The position numbers were made by a program, and so were the translations under genes. Shown here piece after piece: positions 35,938 to 50,302 of a stretch of 64,000 bases of DNA (its first letter is position 1; the number at the start of each line of letters is the position of its first letter). A model generated the notes under the pieces. The model was given only the letters and a program-made list of their open reading frames with translations, was not told the DNA's origin and made no database searches. Source of the stretch: Monarcha castaneiventris obscurior (taxonomy: Eukaryota > Chordata > Aves > Passeriformes > Monarchidae); assembly GCA_026261815.1 (NCBI GenBank), contig JAMPIT010000484.1, forward strand, positions 13,552,501 through 13,616,500. Direction: 5' to 3'.

Positions 35938-37980
35938 CTGAAAGTAAAATGCAAAAGATAAATCAATTAATACTGCATTTAAAACATATCCAGTGGAACT
36001 TCAGATGCAGGCATGTAATTCACAGGATAAACCCTTTCTAAGAAAGTCTTACTGCTTCAGCAGCACAGTAGGTTACAAAAAATATTTCTGTCAGTAATGT
36101 CTTCCTGAAAAAAATGTGGCTTTTGTTCTGTGTAATAGGATGGTTGATCTTTTTGAATGTGTTTAATATCTGACCTTTAACTACAGTTATGGTTAATGTG
36201 TAATTAAGAATAAACTGAAACCATTGGAGTACAAAATGGTATGTTTCAGACAAATCTGTTCCGCACTTATGAATTCAGAAAATTGTTATGATGTGGGGGA
36301 AGAGGCACTTAATTATCAAATACTTCTGTAGATAAAGTATCTGCAACACCAGGCAAGAAAATTCCCCTCAGTTTTCAAGGTTCATCTGATACAATATCAT
36401 TGTCAACACAGACACAGGTACCCAGAGGTAGCACTTTAATATCATTTAATTCATTTTCAAATTTAAAAAAAAATCTTATCAATTTTCCCATTAGCATTTT
36501 TCCTCATTCACGAATGATATTATTTGTAGAATAAACCAACTTTATACTAAACTCCCATAGAGTTTTTTTTCCCACAGAAGAAGTTTTTAAATACTCTGCA
36601 AGTCTCCCTCTTTACTGCCAGTTGTGACACTATATTGTCTCACTGCCCTTTTATCCATTTTCTTAATGGCCACATCCTGTTTTAGGCATACATCGTGTTT
36701 TGTGCTATCATCATGCCTAGAGACCAGATTCCAGTCACAAAACTTTTCCCAGTCTCTCAAACATAAAATACACACAGAACTGAATCATGATTTATATGGT
36801 TTAAAAAGTCTACACAGTGATGGTGTAGTGTTGCAAGCTTGAGTCCAACAGTCTGCATAATCCCACTCTAAGACTCTAAAGAACACAACATTAAACAAAA
36901 GAATGGTGCTTTTATACTTTGTTGATTGCCATGAAAAGCATTAATAAAGAAATTCTTTTTTCTGCAAGGACACACAAAAGTGCACAATGAGATTTATACT
37001 CTCAAAATACAGCATAAATCACTGTCACATTTTATCTTCCTGCAAATGATGCTCGAAAATAGCCTATGATGAGACTGAATACTCTGAGAGATTTATATTT
37101 AATGATCTGCTTTAATCTATAAAGGATCAAACTAGACTGTGCTCCTAATAAAAGGAGACCAGCCTTATCTAAACAGATGAGCAGTAAGCATGATAACAGG
37201 CATAAGAAGCAAAATAACCTACAAAAAATAAAATTTCAGCAAACTGGTAACATGGATCATCATGAGGAACGAGCTGTCTCTGTGATATCCATTGCAAGGA
37301 TTTTAATGATTTTACTCTATTTTCTACATTTAGTTTACTTAGTATCTATCAGTTTTGCTAGAAAATATTTTAATCATGATAAAAATACTGCTAATTGTAA
37401 TTACTTGAAAAAACAAAGGAATCTATAAAACAGAGAGCTAGAAAATGAGTGATCCAAATTTATTAAGTGCTGTTTCCTTCCCTTTCCCAAGGCATTGTGT
37501 ATTTTTCTCTACATACTTTCCATGGTACATGTTATACAAGTGATGTTTACCACTGTCAGCATGAAGTAAAAAGTCTTCTATACAGTGAAATAAAAGTTAC
37601 ATTATAATTTTAAAATACCCTCTCTATATTTCTCATTAATTAATAGAGTGACTTCTTATTCATAGTAGTATTGTAAGAAAATAGCCATGACAGGATCACA
37701 GTAAAATATTTTAGTTAAAATGAAAGCCACGGATACTTCAAATTTTTCCTTCTGCATTGACCTTAAAGATATATTACTAGGTGTTGCAAATATTGTTTAA
37801 TACTTCATTCAAAATTGTGAGAAAAATCCTCAAGATCAGCTCTGATGGAAAACAATTCTGATTATTTCTCTACTTCCAAAAGTTTCACTTGGTCAGTTCA
37901 TTGAACCCCCAGCAACACTGGGGCTTGTTTAATTCACTGTGAGCTTGTAGTGAAAAGCATTAACCATACACTGCAGAAGT

Positions 37981-38151
37981 ATCACAGAATCACAGAATTA
38001 ACTAGGTTGGAAAAGACCTTTGGGATCACTGAGTCCAACCTATGACCTGACATCACCTTGTCAATCAGACTGTGGCACTGAGTGTCACATTCAGTCTTTT
38101 CCTAAACACCTCCAGGGACAGTGACTCCACACCTCCCTGGGCAGCCCATTC
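37981..38151 (-). mobile_element. CR1 LINE 3' end, 5'-truncated
   Basis: On the plus strand this reads tcacagaatcacagaatt, then aggttggaaaagaccttt and agtccaacc, and ends ggcagcccattc. That is the reverse complement of the standard CR1 3' UTR with its tandem ATTCTGTGA tail. About 170 bp remain, truncated at the 5' side as usual. It is in the same sense as CACNA2D3. The intact tail and low decay suggest a relatively young insertion. Confidence 0.96.
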
Positions 38152-41100
38152 TTATAGAACAGAGACTTGGCATATTATTTGCTGCTTTCAGAGACCACAG
38201 CAGTGAATAAATAGGAAATAAATTATTAGAACTGAAACTTGCATGAATAAGTCTACATTCTAAATCCCATTTTTCAAAACAGGCTTGGTTCTACACACCT
38301 TTTATACTGCTTTTGTTCTTCTGCATAGGTGTTCTATGAGATAATTCTGGATGTATAACACCAATAAACAGGAAAAAAGTTAACGTGGCCAGATACATAA
38401 AAATATAACTAAGTCAGTATTACAGAACTACTACATTAATTTGGCAAGATAAATTCAAACAACTTCAACTGCTGCCCATGGACAAGACCTGTGCAGTGAT
38501 GGGCTATGTATGGTGCAAAACAGGACACACAGCATTGTAATAACCTCTGAAATTGTCATTGTACATTGATTAGACATTGGGGACCAGATTTAATAACCAT
38601 CCACCTCCTCAGATTCCAGGCAAGATATATGTTGGTTGGTAAAGCTGTCAGTAGTGACCACCAAATTTTCTTCTTGTATTCTATGAGGTAACTGAATGGA
38701 AAGTGTGTTAAATCAGTCCTGCTCTGCAAAATGATTGCATGAAATGTTTATTTTACTCAAACAACCCACATATAGCCCTAATATTGTGTAGTCTGCTGAT
38801 AAATATGTGTAGTATTAAGGCATAGGATTGAAATCTCAATAATTAATAATAGATGAGGAAGTATAAGGCATGTCTGTCTCATTCTGTTTGTATTTGACCT
38901 TGAAGAAAATAACAAAATAGAAACTATGAGCTTTAATAGGTATATGCACTATATAGACACACACTGATGCACCTATGTTGGTATCTTATGGTACAGCACA
39001 ATGTTAGGACTAAAAATTCCTTTGAATCCATATGGAGAGAATGTTTCAGTCAAGGCAGACTGAATAAATTCAAAGTTGTTATGGGCCAATCCCAGAAGGT
39101 CCAGTAACAACATTTACATAGTCTACATATGCTCTGGCTAACTGAATATAAGCCAAATGAGAAAAACACCTTTGAATATCCAAGTGCTGTGACTGAATCA
39201 AGAGACCACTTCCATCAGAGAAGGAATTTGCATCAGAGGGTGTAGGTACCTCTGGCAAAAAACATGATAGAAAGAGATGGGTAATTTTGAACGCTTTACA
39301 AGATACTTGAAAGAGGCACCTGAATCAAAATATTGTCTGTGCCTGACCTACAAAGTATTATATCAACTATATTAAGGCTTATCATGAACTGTTAGGTGTG
39401 GAGAAAGAAAATATTCTCAGGCAGATGTACTAGTCTTGAATTTTTATATCCTGTCTACAAAACTGAAAATTGTAGATTTCAGATTCACTGGACACAAGGC
39501 AAAGCTTACTCCAAGAGCAAAGGCTTTAATCTTTTCAATTATACTTGCTGTTTCTGCACAGTAGGTGCCATAGACTGCTATTTTTAAGCCAATGTTCACA
39601 GAATATGGAGTGAGAGCTCCACAGCAATATCAATGAAACTGAAAGGACAATGGAACTAGAAACTTTAATAGAACTTGTGACTTTCTCACTTCATATTTTT
39701 CTGAAGCAAGTGTTGAATGGCAAAGAATACCATTTGAGATTGATGTATTTTAATCATCTTTAAAACAGCAGCTGTCAAAACCTCCCATATGTTACCTTCT
39801 TATTATGTCTCATTCCTGACCTGGAAGGGTCAGTTCCTGGAAAGAGACTCCATTCAGTTCCTCTTCTTACTAAAAGATCTCTCCATAAGCTCAAATGGTT
39901 CTGAACTGTGGAATTAAATTGATACTATGCAACCAATTTCAAAAGTCCATTATTTGATGGCCAGCTTCTGTGTGCAAGACTGTGGATTCAGGTCACAAGC
40001 AGGAGTCACAACCTTTGTTGGCAACTACTCCCATCTACACAGCAGAGTTGAGCAATATTAAGGCATTGAACCTCCAAGCTCAGTAGTGCAGACAAAACTG
40101 AACACAAATCTTACACTGAGTAAAACACCTACATCAAAAGCAGATACATAACTGCATGCATTATCAGTATTTTTATCTCACTTTGTCTCTGTTTTTCCAG
40201 TCTCTGGTTTTTCACATTCTTGTTGCCTTACCTAGGCACAGATCATGGTTTGGACTGCATAAGGGGTTGCTCTCTATTCTTTGTTGCAGCCCCTCAAATT
40301 TTGAAAAATAAGAGTACTGTTAGTAAGTTTCTTGCTTTTACAGCCAGGGAATATTCTGAAGTTTGAACCTTTAAACTCTGGACAGAAGGTTTATATAAAA
40401 TCTCAGAGATGCATACACTCAACCATTAGTGAGGAAACCTAAGAATGATGACTTAAATGACAGCTATTTCAGTGCTAACCACTTCATCTGAAATATCCAC
40501 TTAACAGTTTCATCCATTATGTGTGGGCTAATCTGCAGTCCCTGAACTGTCCTCACCTCTGAAACTTCATTAAACTGGCAGCGTAGGGAAGAGAATAGGG
40601 ACCTTCTTCCATCTCTGTTTAGCAAGACAAGTCAATCTGCAAGATTCTACACACTGGAGCTGTGAATTCATATCTTCATGCCAAACAGCTGGTAAAATAG
40701 TATTTCCAGAAACTTAAAATACCGTGTGGGAGGGGAAATGGGACTTCTGTTGCAGCTGACAGTGCAGACCTCTGTTTGCAGCTGCAAACTATTTCATGGA
40801 CACCTTCAGCAAAATAGTCTTTCCTTTCTGGCTCAGCAAGAAATAAAAATAGTCCTGTGGCAAGAGCTACGGGATTTAACTGGGATATAGGGACAAAATT
40901 CAAGTTCCCATAGTTTTAATCTGTGATGGTCCAAGAACACCTCAGCAATTCTCTGCATAGAGGAGCAAATGGACTGACTGGGAACAATGGATCAGTGTGA
41001 GACTGTGATTGTCTGCACTCCTAAGCAGCCTCATGAAAAATAATTGATCTGCTACAAGGGCTCTCAAGGTAAGAGCTCACAAGATAGCTTTTCCTAGGCA

Positions 41101-44100
41101 CCTCATGCTCCCTGCCCAACATTACACTGTGCTTGTCACCACTTCCAGATCAGTCTTCAATATCACTCTTCACATAATCTCATCCTCCTAGTCCCCTCTC
41201 TCCAGAATCCTTTTGTACACCTCACCTCAGAAGACTCCAGTGGGAAAAGAAGGAATTGATGCTACAGCTGGTCCCTGTGTTAAGCACATGGCCCAAACTC
41301 ACATTTTTGCCTGTGAGGAACAGTCTGGATGCAGCCATAAACGATTTTCAGAGTCATACTGGATTCACTCATCACAATCAGTAAAAAAAAATCTGAACAG
41401 GCCCCAGGCCTTTGCACAAGAAACCTTTCCAAATCTGAAAAGGAAAAAATGTTGAACTTGTAAAATGTATCAATGTGAGATGTATTGTAGGTTCTAACTT
41501 CAACCACAAATCAATCCAAAAATAAACATGTATTCCAAGTGTATTTAGTGCATCTGGTTGTTGCAGAGGGCATAACATACAGGGCAATGAACAGGCATGG
41601 GAAAAGAGAAATAGAAATATAAAGTCACTCTGGAAACTTCATCTCTAAATGTCTTCATAACTTTTTTTTTTTTACTTTAGTTCATTTTTATTATGAAGTA
41701 ATTAAAAAAAGAAAACAAAACCAGACAACTTGAGGATCAATTTGCTTTAATAAGTTGTCTGGAATTTCTATGAAGACAATGCTCTAAACGAGCACACAAA
41801 ATTCTACTGAGGAGGGGTGCAAAGCCCTGTGATGCAATGTAAGACAGCACTACTTCAATATCTTCTGTCCTATTAGAGACCTTTGCCCTGTAAGGTGCTG
41901 AAAGCCTCAACTTACAGTGCACTCAGTGCAAGGAAGCCATGAAACTGAAGACATTACCTCATGAAATTGAATCCTTAAATGGTAAGTTACTCAGTAAAAG
42001 GTTCTTCATTGTTAATTTTTCTCCTGTAGTATTCAAAATACCTCTTTTGGGAAAGTTTACATTTATACATTTCCTCGTGTTTTTTCCTTCCTGCAATTTC
42101 ATGCTGTACCCAGACAATTTTATAACAATGTTTTGTATTATAGTGATATTGAAACTCCATGTGCTGTAGGCTAAAAACTGATGGGACAGTTAGCAAAAAC
42201 AAACCCCAAATAATTAAAACGTCTACTTCACTGGAAAACAAGATGTAGTAAGCAAAAACTGCAACAAAGGAAAAGCTGAGCCCTGCTTCCCCAAACATCC
42301 ACATCCCCAATGGCTCTTAACATAGACCTACCTCAGAAAATTCATGGAGGAGAAAAGGAAGTGGATGCTGCAGTTAATCCCTCGGGGTCAGGGGACAGCA
42401 GCACTCTGTCATACTCACCTGTGAGGGGCATTTGGAAAATTCAAACAAGCCACAGGTTTTACATGAGACATCAAGTGAGGATATTCCTTCTAGCCCTGAG
42501 AATGTACTGACATACTTTGCTGATTTACAGAAAATTAAAATGCAGCTCAGGATTTATGAATAATAATTTCCCACTGTGAAAATTCACCCCGTACATAAGA
42601 AATATTGCTAGCAGGGAGAGGTGGGATTATGCTGTTTTACACTGTGCAAGGACAGAGCAGGTGATGAGAAAGTGTCCAACTCAAGGCTATTAGCACAGGG
42701 CTTATTGTTTCCCTAAAAGGGTTTGATGGTTGACATGGTTGTGAAAAAAAACAAGACAGGTTTTTACATGGGGCACAAGTTTCAGCCATTTTACACATCC
42801 TGGATTATTGGTCACACAGAACTGAATAAGATCAGTTCCTTCACAGGTGGCACAAACAGCACAGCAGCAGCTTAACAATAAATAATATATAAAGATGTGG
42901 CAGAACAAATTGGTTTTATTAAATAGCCATTTCAGAGGTGGTATTTCAAAACAAAACAAAAAAACCCCACAAAATATGCCTAATAAGCATCCAATACTTT
43001 CTAGTTCTCTTTCCTGCTTAGTGTGCTGCATGTGGAAATGATGTCAAATAAGCAACAAATGATGTTCTAAGTGTGGTACAACACCATGCAGCTTGAATGT
43101 ACTAAATTCTTCTTAGCAGCTTAACAATTCAGCAAAGGCAGTTTTCACAGGTTTTGAGAATATTAAACTTTTTGGCTGAGACCATGTCTAGTAAATGACA
43201 TCCCAAAAACTACACTGCAAAAAACCCCTAAAAACCTGAGATTATCCCAAACCAGCTTGTTGCCTTCAATGTAACTTTTACTTTCAGCACAAGCTATAAC
43301 AAATTACTTTGAGCCCGATGGGTTGTATTATAAATATTTCAGATATATAGAGAGAGTGTGAATAAAATCTTTATACAGCACCCCTGAATATTGTGTAAAT
43401 ATTACACATTATTACTGAAGAAATATTTCAGAAATATTTTCCTGAGTTTTACTTTTGTATCATTCCACTGGTACATCCAACCATGGTACAATGTTTTCAT
43501 CTACATGGGGTATAGAGGGAGAGGAAAACTTTAACTCACCCTTTTTTAACTTTCAATAATTACCTGACATCAGTTTTCTATCATAACCATATTACTATTT
43601 CAAGGTAAAATGAAAGAGATTTATTGGAGCCAGGAACAAATTCTATGCTATCATCTGAAAAGCAAAGGAAATTTTTGATTCCATTCCTGATATGCAAGAT
43701 TCCAGGTCAGTCATTACAAAAATGTAACAAGCCAAGCCTACACCAACTCCCCAAGCATAATTCAACTATACCTAATATTGACGTTCTTCAAAATCCTGGA
43801 GGATTTGCTGAAATGTAGAACATACATTTTCTTCCTTAAATGCAAAAGAGCAGCCTAAACAAATTAATTTGTCTGAATGAGGAGAAGGGGAAGGGATTAG
43901 AGCAGAAGCCATGACATAACCAACTTTCTTGGATCTAACTGAAGCTCCTGTGGAAAAAGCAGGCTCATACAATTTCTGCTACTACTCCACTCAACTTTCT
44001 TGTATATCAACTAATTTTTTTTGCAAGAATCCATGAGAAAAGATCAAAATCAGACTAAATTCTAAGTAACCAAATACTGCCAACGTCTCCACTTCTGCTA

Positions 44101-44167
44101 TTACACAGTTCCAGGATGTAACATAGAACAATGGTAACTCATTTACAGTGTACTTCACTGTGCATGG

Positions 44168-44225
44168 TGCAGACACAGATTAGAGGATGACATAATGGAT
44201 AAAGCACTGGCCTTTCACCCTTGGG
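44168..44225 (+). mobile_element. possible tRNA-derived SINE head
   Basis: tgacataatggataaagcac resembles a tRNA A-box and D-arm (tRGYnnARnGG). It is followed by ggcctttcaccc, like a tRNA-Glu-type anticodon arm, and gggattttgtcc, a degenerate B-box. The order and spacing fit the head of an old tRNA SINE. It is not a functional tRNA gene, because the stems do not pair. The following 150 bp may be the SINE body but are not identified. Confidence 0.3.
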
Positions 44226-45838
44226 ATTTTGTCCAGCCTGCACTCCTATCAGATAATGGGTTTGGCAATCTCCACTAGTCTCTTTTGGACACTAATCCCC
44301 ACTACAGAGTCCCTATAATTCATCACATAATTTAATACACCTGGCAACTTTACCACCAGTTCATTCTTTTGTTACATAAAGGCCCAAAGTGAAGTCAAGG
44401 GTGGTTAATGCTCTGACAACCGGCTATTATCTCCCATAACAGCTGATTTTGAGGGGATTATTGCAGTCATAAACCATTTTATAAAAATTGGCAACTGGGA
44501 ACGCAGTGTAAGAAAATAAGGTGATGTTTAGAAGTTTTATCACTGATTTTCTACCAATCTGTAATGAAGTTTCTAGCATCCAAAAAATGCTGGAGAGGAA
44601 ACCTGAGATTAAAGCTACAGATCATGAGCCAAGAATCTGAGGCCTGAACAAGCTGATAGTCAGACAGGTTTGAGTATTTTGAGGTTACAGATGCCTTTTT
44701 TCTTTCTCGTTTTTTCTCTGACAAATACACAGAATATTTCTTCTTTATTTTATCTCATTTATCTGTTCTCCTCTTCATTTTATCAGGATTCTTCCCTTTT
44801 CAATTTGAAGTATTTCACCACTTTTGGTATTCCAGTTTTAGACCCACAGCTGTGTTCACAAAGGAACAAGGGACTCCTCTGCTCTCCAGACCAATTGCTG
44901 AGGATATAAGCGACCCTTCAGGCAAGAAAAAGGGAGCTGCACTCAGTTTACAGCACAAGAAATCAGCTCACTGGAACCGTGGGAAAGGTTGGGAAGAAGA
45001 GCAGTTGAGGTTCCAGTCTAAACTACAATGGGATTAACACACAAGCAAACAGGCAATGGCACCAAGGTACTCACAGTCAAGGGAATTAGCACACACAGTT
45101 CCCACTGGAAATAAGTATGGGTTCTGCAAAGTGGCAAAAAGGCATTGAAAATCTCACCAGATAAAAGTTAAGAGAATATAACTGCTGTTTGGTAGAAATC
45201 AGACTGTAGAAGGATAATTTCAAAAGGTGTAAGTTCCTTCTGGGCCCTCTAGTACATCCTAGCTACATCTGTGCAATGTCATTTTGTATCATGCAGGTGT
45301 GTAGCAGTAGTTGGATGTTCTATATTTAATCAACAAAATTGCTTTGTAGAATACATTTCACACAAAAAAAAAAATTATTGAAATAAAGCCAAAGAAATTC
45401 AAACCATAGCCACTCCTGCTCTGACCAAGAGGCATTACTAAAATGTCCAGTTTAATAAAATATGATCCGTTTTGTAGAAGCTTTACAGAATTGTGTTGAA
45501 GTGAGCTTCTGTATTTCATGACTAAGGACATCTGTCTTTTTTCATGCAGGCTTGAATTGAACAAGCTTTCCTTCACTACAAGGAGATGTAAATCCCCTGG
45601 CCTGTGCTGTGAACCAACCATTTTACGTAGAAGTCAGTGTGGTGCTGAGCTCCACTTTGTAAGCCTATGTTTGGTTCTGTACAGCTGAATTTTATGATAG
45701 ATTTTATACTAAGTTCAGTGGCAAAAGTTTCAGATTATAAGAATCCAACTTGCAACAGGAAGATTGTCATAATGTAGTACAGAAAACTGTATGAGGTCTA
45801 CTCAGAGAACGCAGAGAGTTTTGCAAATTTTAGATATA

Positions 45839-45942
45839 ACAGAATCATAGAATATGAGTTGGAAGAGATCCACAAGGATTGTCAAAGTCCAACTCCTGGG
45901 CCTGCACAGAACAGCCCCAAGAATCACACCATGTGCCTGAAA
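45839..45942 (-). mobile_element. short CR1 LINE 3' end, second subfamily
   Basis: Plus-strand acagaatcatagaatatgag, then ttggaagagatccacaagga, then gtccaactcctgggcctgca and caccatgtgcctgaaa, is the reverse complement of a CR1 3' UTR type common in songbirds and relatives. About 104 bp remain. It differs from the copy at 37981, so the two belong to different subfamilies. Confidence 0.93.
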
Positions 45943-48614
45943 ATAAACCAGAAGACTTACAAGAACAGGAAAAAGTTTGTGGATAGAATTTTAAGATTAC
46001 TTTACTTGTTCCTTGAAATACAAAATCAGCCAAAGCAGAAGAAGCTGTGAATGCAGATGCTGCTCTGATGGAACAGCAGCCTCACTGTTTGGCAAACTCT
46101 GGTAGGAATGTGTGTTTATTGTTGGGCTTCCTGTGAGTAGAAACACTACAACTTCTTTAAGAAAATCTTTCTGAAATCTGAGTTAGTGGATAGAAAAATA
46201 AATGAGATTTTACATAAAAACTGTCTTCTATGCAAAAAAATATTTAATCCTTCAGACACTATGTATATACACCATGAATTGTTTGAACCTTCAAAGTGCT
46301 ACAGCAAGAACATAAAATAGACACAAAGTTCCTTTATCTTGACATTTTAACTAACTGAAGGCAATTGCTGCTCAGACTGTCATAGTATACCAGTCAGTAT
46401 TAAAATTGCTATGCCTTTATCTTTGATTAAAAATTAAATGTACCTCTAATTTATAATTTTTGTAGCCCTACAGCATCCATGTGTTCTCACAGTTAAGTGA
46501 AGTCAAACTAAATATTTAATACACCATTCTAATTAGCTACAAACTATTACCTGATTTAAGTCTGTAAATGAATGTGAAAAGACTCTGGAGGCCTAATGTT
46601 AACCTTCATCCACTCCAGTTATACGAGAGAAATTACAGGCTCTAATTAGACTCTTTAAACTGCAAAGAAATAGAATTTTCATAACCAGCTTATTAAAAAA
46701 CGAAGACCCCCTTGGGACAGGGCAAATTGCTTCTACCCTGATCCGCTTATCCTTGTACAACACCATACAGAAGACTCATGTTGTCTGACTTGCAGCTCAT
46801 ATTTCTCCCAAATTAATGAGCACTCAAATTATTCCAGCTGCCCCCTTGGCACAGGGAAAAATTGAAAATCCATGGCTGCCAAGTGACGTGTATAACCCAG
46901 CTGCTAAATAAAATGTGCTTAAGGGGACACAGCTGTCGAGGTGACTATTTACATTAAAATAAGTCCATGGATACAGAACAAATGTCTAAAGACAGAAACA
47001 GTGTACAGCACTTTGTTTAACCCTTGAATTTAACCAGGTCATGAAAATTTGCAGCATCATTTATAGGCTAAAGGTAAGTGCATGGTCTTTTGACCTTATG
47101 ATTTATTTCTTCCAATTTGTCTAACCTTGGAAAAATTCTGATTTTCTTCTGTGAAACAGGTAAATTCAGAGGAATCACATTAAAGAGTAGAATTCACAAG
47201 ACAGAAAGGACAGCTGATTTTTTGAAACAACTCTACTTGAGAAAAATACAGAAAGTTTAACTCCATTTCCTGCTCTCCAAACATGGGTGCAGTGTGACAT
47301 TAAGCACGCTATTAGAGGCAGCAGAACTGAAAATGATGCTTGCAGAGAATTCACCCAGACTTGTAGAGTCAAAAAGAGACTATCACATTTTTTTGCCTTA
47401 ACCTACAAAGGCTGCCAACTCACTTCCACAAAAAACTAATACCAGGTGTAATCTTTAAAACACTAAATAGTATAAGAACTCTGTTCTGTAAGAGTTAACT
47501 GTACTCTAAAATGCTCTAGGATGCTGTGGTTCATAGGCTACACTTTTAAATGTTTTATAAACCATGACCATAACCCAGCTGACTTGAAAAGCACCGTGCC
47601 AGTTGAATATATACCTTGGAAAATAGGGGCCAATGCAAAGTTTCTCTTTACTAATCAGGAAGACTTGGCCAGAGGACACCTTGGATCTAGGACCATAATC
47701 TAAATTCTTATTTTTACAGTGAAAAACATTTGCTTTTTTCAGGATGTAAATGTGAGGCCCAAGCCATAACAAAATGTGTGTGCAAGCAAATCCTAACAAG
47801 AATTGTACAGAACCCAACTGTAGAGAAGGTTAAATTAGTCAAATGTTTATTTATTTCAGCCTTCATCACGGTTTAATTTGAGTAGTTACTATGACACAAG
47901 CATTTTTAACTATGGGATTAGGAGCTGAGGTCATATTTGGAAAAAAATGGTAGATAAGTAATACATGCTTAAATCAATGAAGCCTGATAAATTTTTCTGG
48001 GAAGTGTTGCAGAAACTAATCAAGTTAATCTTTAAAATATTAGTGAATATTTTTAAGATCTGTGGGTAAAAAGGGAAATGCCAAGGACAAAAAAAAAAAA
48101 AGGAAATTTATTCTTAAATATTTTCAAAACCAAGGAAAAAAGTCTGTAGAATTACTTCCTAGATTTTACTACCCAAAAAGACACTACCAGAAGTGATTAA
48201 ACAATTAATTCAATCACGTACAACACAATAATGTGAAAAGAAACAGTCAACATCAATTTAAGAGTAATTCTGTTTAACCAATCTTATTTCCTTCAATAAC
48301 AAGCATCTTTTATACTACTCAGGTGAAAAGAGGAGGAGAAAAATATCCTGATTAAATTCTCTGAGTATTTTAGGAGAAGTATGGTGATCCTCACCAATCT
48401 TGGACTCACGGGCAGCATACCAACCATGAGAGCTTCCAATTGGGGCTGATAAAAAAATGCCACAGCATATTATATGCTCAGTGATGCTGTTTCCCTCTAA
48501 GGACTCCAAGCCTTATGAAATGAACATAAGGTGAATGCACTTCTCAGACAGCTGTGCTCTCAGAGTGGATTTATTATTGTCACGTTAGGAAGAGAATTTG
48601 GTAGAGGGGGGAAA

Positions 48615-49130
48615 GATCTGGCCAATATCAAGTGCAATTTAATAATTTGATTCAGGATTTAGATGACTGACTAAAGAGAAGCCTTAAAAGTTTGTCAAAT
48701 GACATGAAGCTGGAAGTCATTCTGGGCCCCTTGGAATATAGCATTAGAATTGAAAATAGTATTTGGGAGCAAGAGAAACAGACTGAAATTAACAGGATTA
48801 AATTTGTGTCAAATAAGTATATCATTAGGAGGGAAAGTTCTAATGCCTGGATGAAAGATGAGGAAGAACTTAGTGGAGCACCAGAAAAAGATCTAGATTT
48901 CAGAAAGAATCACAAATTCACTGTGGGTCAAGAATGCCAAAATACTGCAATAAAAGCAAATATCAAACACTTGCTAGATGTGGCTGAAAGAAATGGCAAT
49001 ACATACTTGATGTGAATGCAAGATAAAGGAGGTGGTTATTCAGCTCTACCTGTGAAAAGGAGAAATGGAAACAAGCTTTAGCTGGACTTGGGGTGTAGTT
49101 CAGGGTCTGAGACAGTTAGAAAGGTCTATG
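48615..49130 (+). mobile_element. old, diverged CR1/L3-type LINE fragment
   Basis: From about 48636 the order of words follows the older CR1 consensus: gatttagatgactg, agtttgtcaaatgacatgaagctgg, gaaattaacaggattaaat, aaagatctagatttc and gatcacaaattc-like agaatcacaaattc. It goes on to gaggtggttattcagctctacc and a degraded ctggacttggggtgtagttc. An open frame of 107 codons (48692-49015) is a leftover of the RT ORF. The catalytic FADD site is degraded to about LSND before MKLE. Divergence is much higher than in the other CR1 copies here, so the insertion probably predates modern bird orders. Confidence 0.75.
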
Positions 49131-50264
49131 ATAAACTAGGAACCCTGCATATACACAAGAAATGGGGTTTTACTACTTACCATTAGCTATTCTAGGTAAT
49201 TTTAAAAGCACTTTAGCTGAGAATATCATCCAAAAATACAACACATTTTACAAAGGGCTGCAGATGTTGTAACATAATGGTCATCTTAGCTGAGTAAAAA
49301 AAACAGGTTTGCTTCATCATTTTTCTCTGACTGCATCCTGAACAACTCATTTAAGGATTTTACCTAGGGGTGACTGCAGGTACTGTGGTTAACAAAACAT
49401 TGAGGGGTTTCACCTGTCACTTTGAATTCATCCATGTTCTGATATTTGTTAAGCATCACCAACAGCAGTTGAGGTGTTTGTAAAGAAATACTTTGACTTT
49501 TTTTAAACCTGATACTAGAGAGAACAAAGGATGAAGACCTGAACTACTGTGGACACTAAATATGAAAAACAGCCTGGAGAGGTCCATCCTCTGAGTTCAG
49601 CGCTAAGTAAGCTTTTTTCTCTAACGTGACTCACAAGCTATGCTCTAAGTCCTGTAGTTAATTATAAAAACATGCTCTGTTTGCTCTCTCCATTTTCACT
49701 GCTGGTTTTGCATTGTCCAAACCATATAAAAGTATGCAGTGATGTCACCATATGTATCATGGAGAAGAAAGAACAGATGAATACTCTATAAACACTCTTC
49801 GTTCCTAAAACATGTAGCCTAAACAAAGGGCTTCCTCGTCCTTCTTTTAGAGAAACATGGGAAGAAGGAGAACTGAGAACCAAAATGAGGACATTGAGCA
49901 TCAGCACACTCCTATTGAACTTGCATTTGACATTAGGAAACACAGGAAAGTTAAGTTAGTGGTGAAAAATGGGGAACTCCAAATTTAAAGGACAGAAAGA
50001 ATTCATTTTGCAGAAGAATTTTTGACACTGAGTGACTGATTTCTTAGAAATCTTCCTGACATGCTACATCACTGTATTCATTTTTTCTTACAGAAATCTT
50101 TTCTGGAGAATAACTGAATCTATTCAAAAAGCCCCCTTTTCTGACATCTTACTTCTTCCATCACAATGCCCATTATAAGATCTAAAATCAAATCTAGAAC
50201 ATTTTTAACATATGGAGCATGTTTAAAATATCTAAAACCCCCCTAATCAATCTGTAACTTTTTT

Positions 50265-50302
50265 ACATTAATATTGATATTAATAACATTAATATTAATA
50301 TG
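50265..50302. repeat. ATTAAT-rich short repeat
   Basis: Repeated attaatatt/gatattaat words over about 38 bp, locally self-complementary. Confidence 0.8.
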
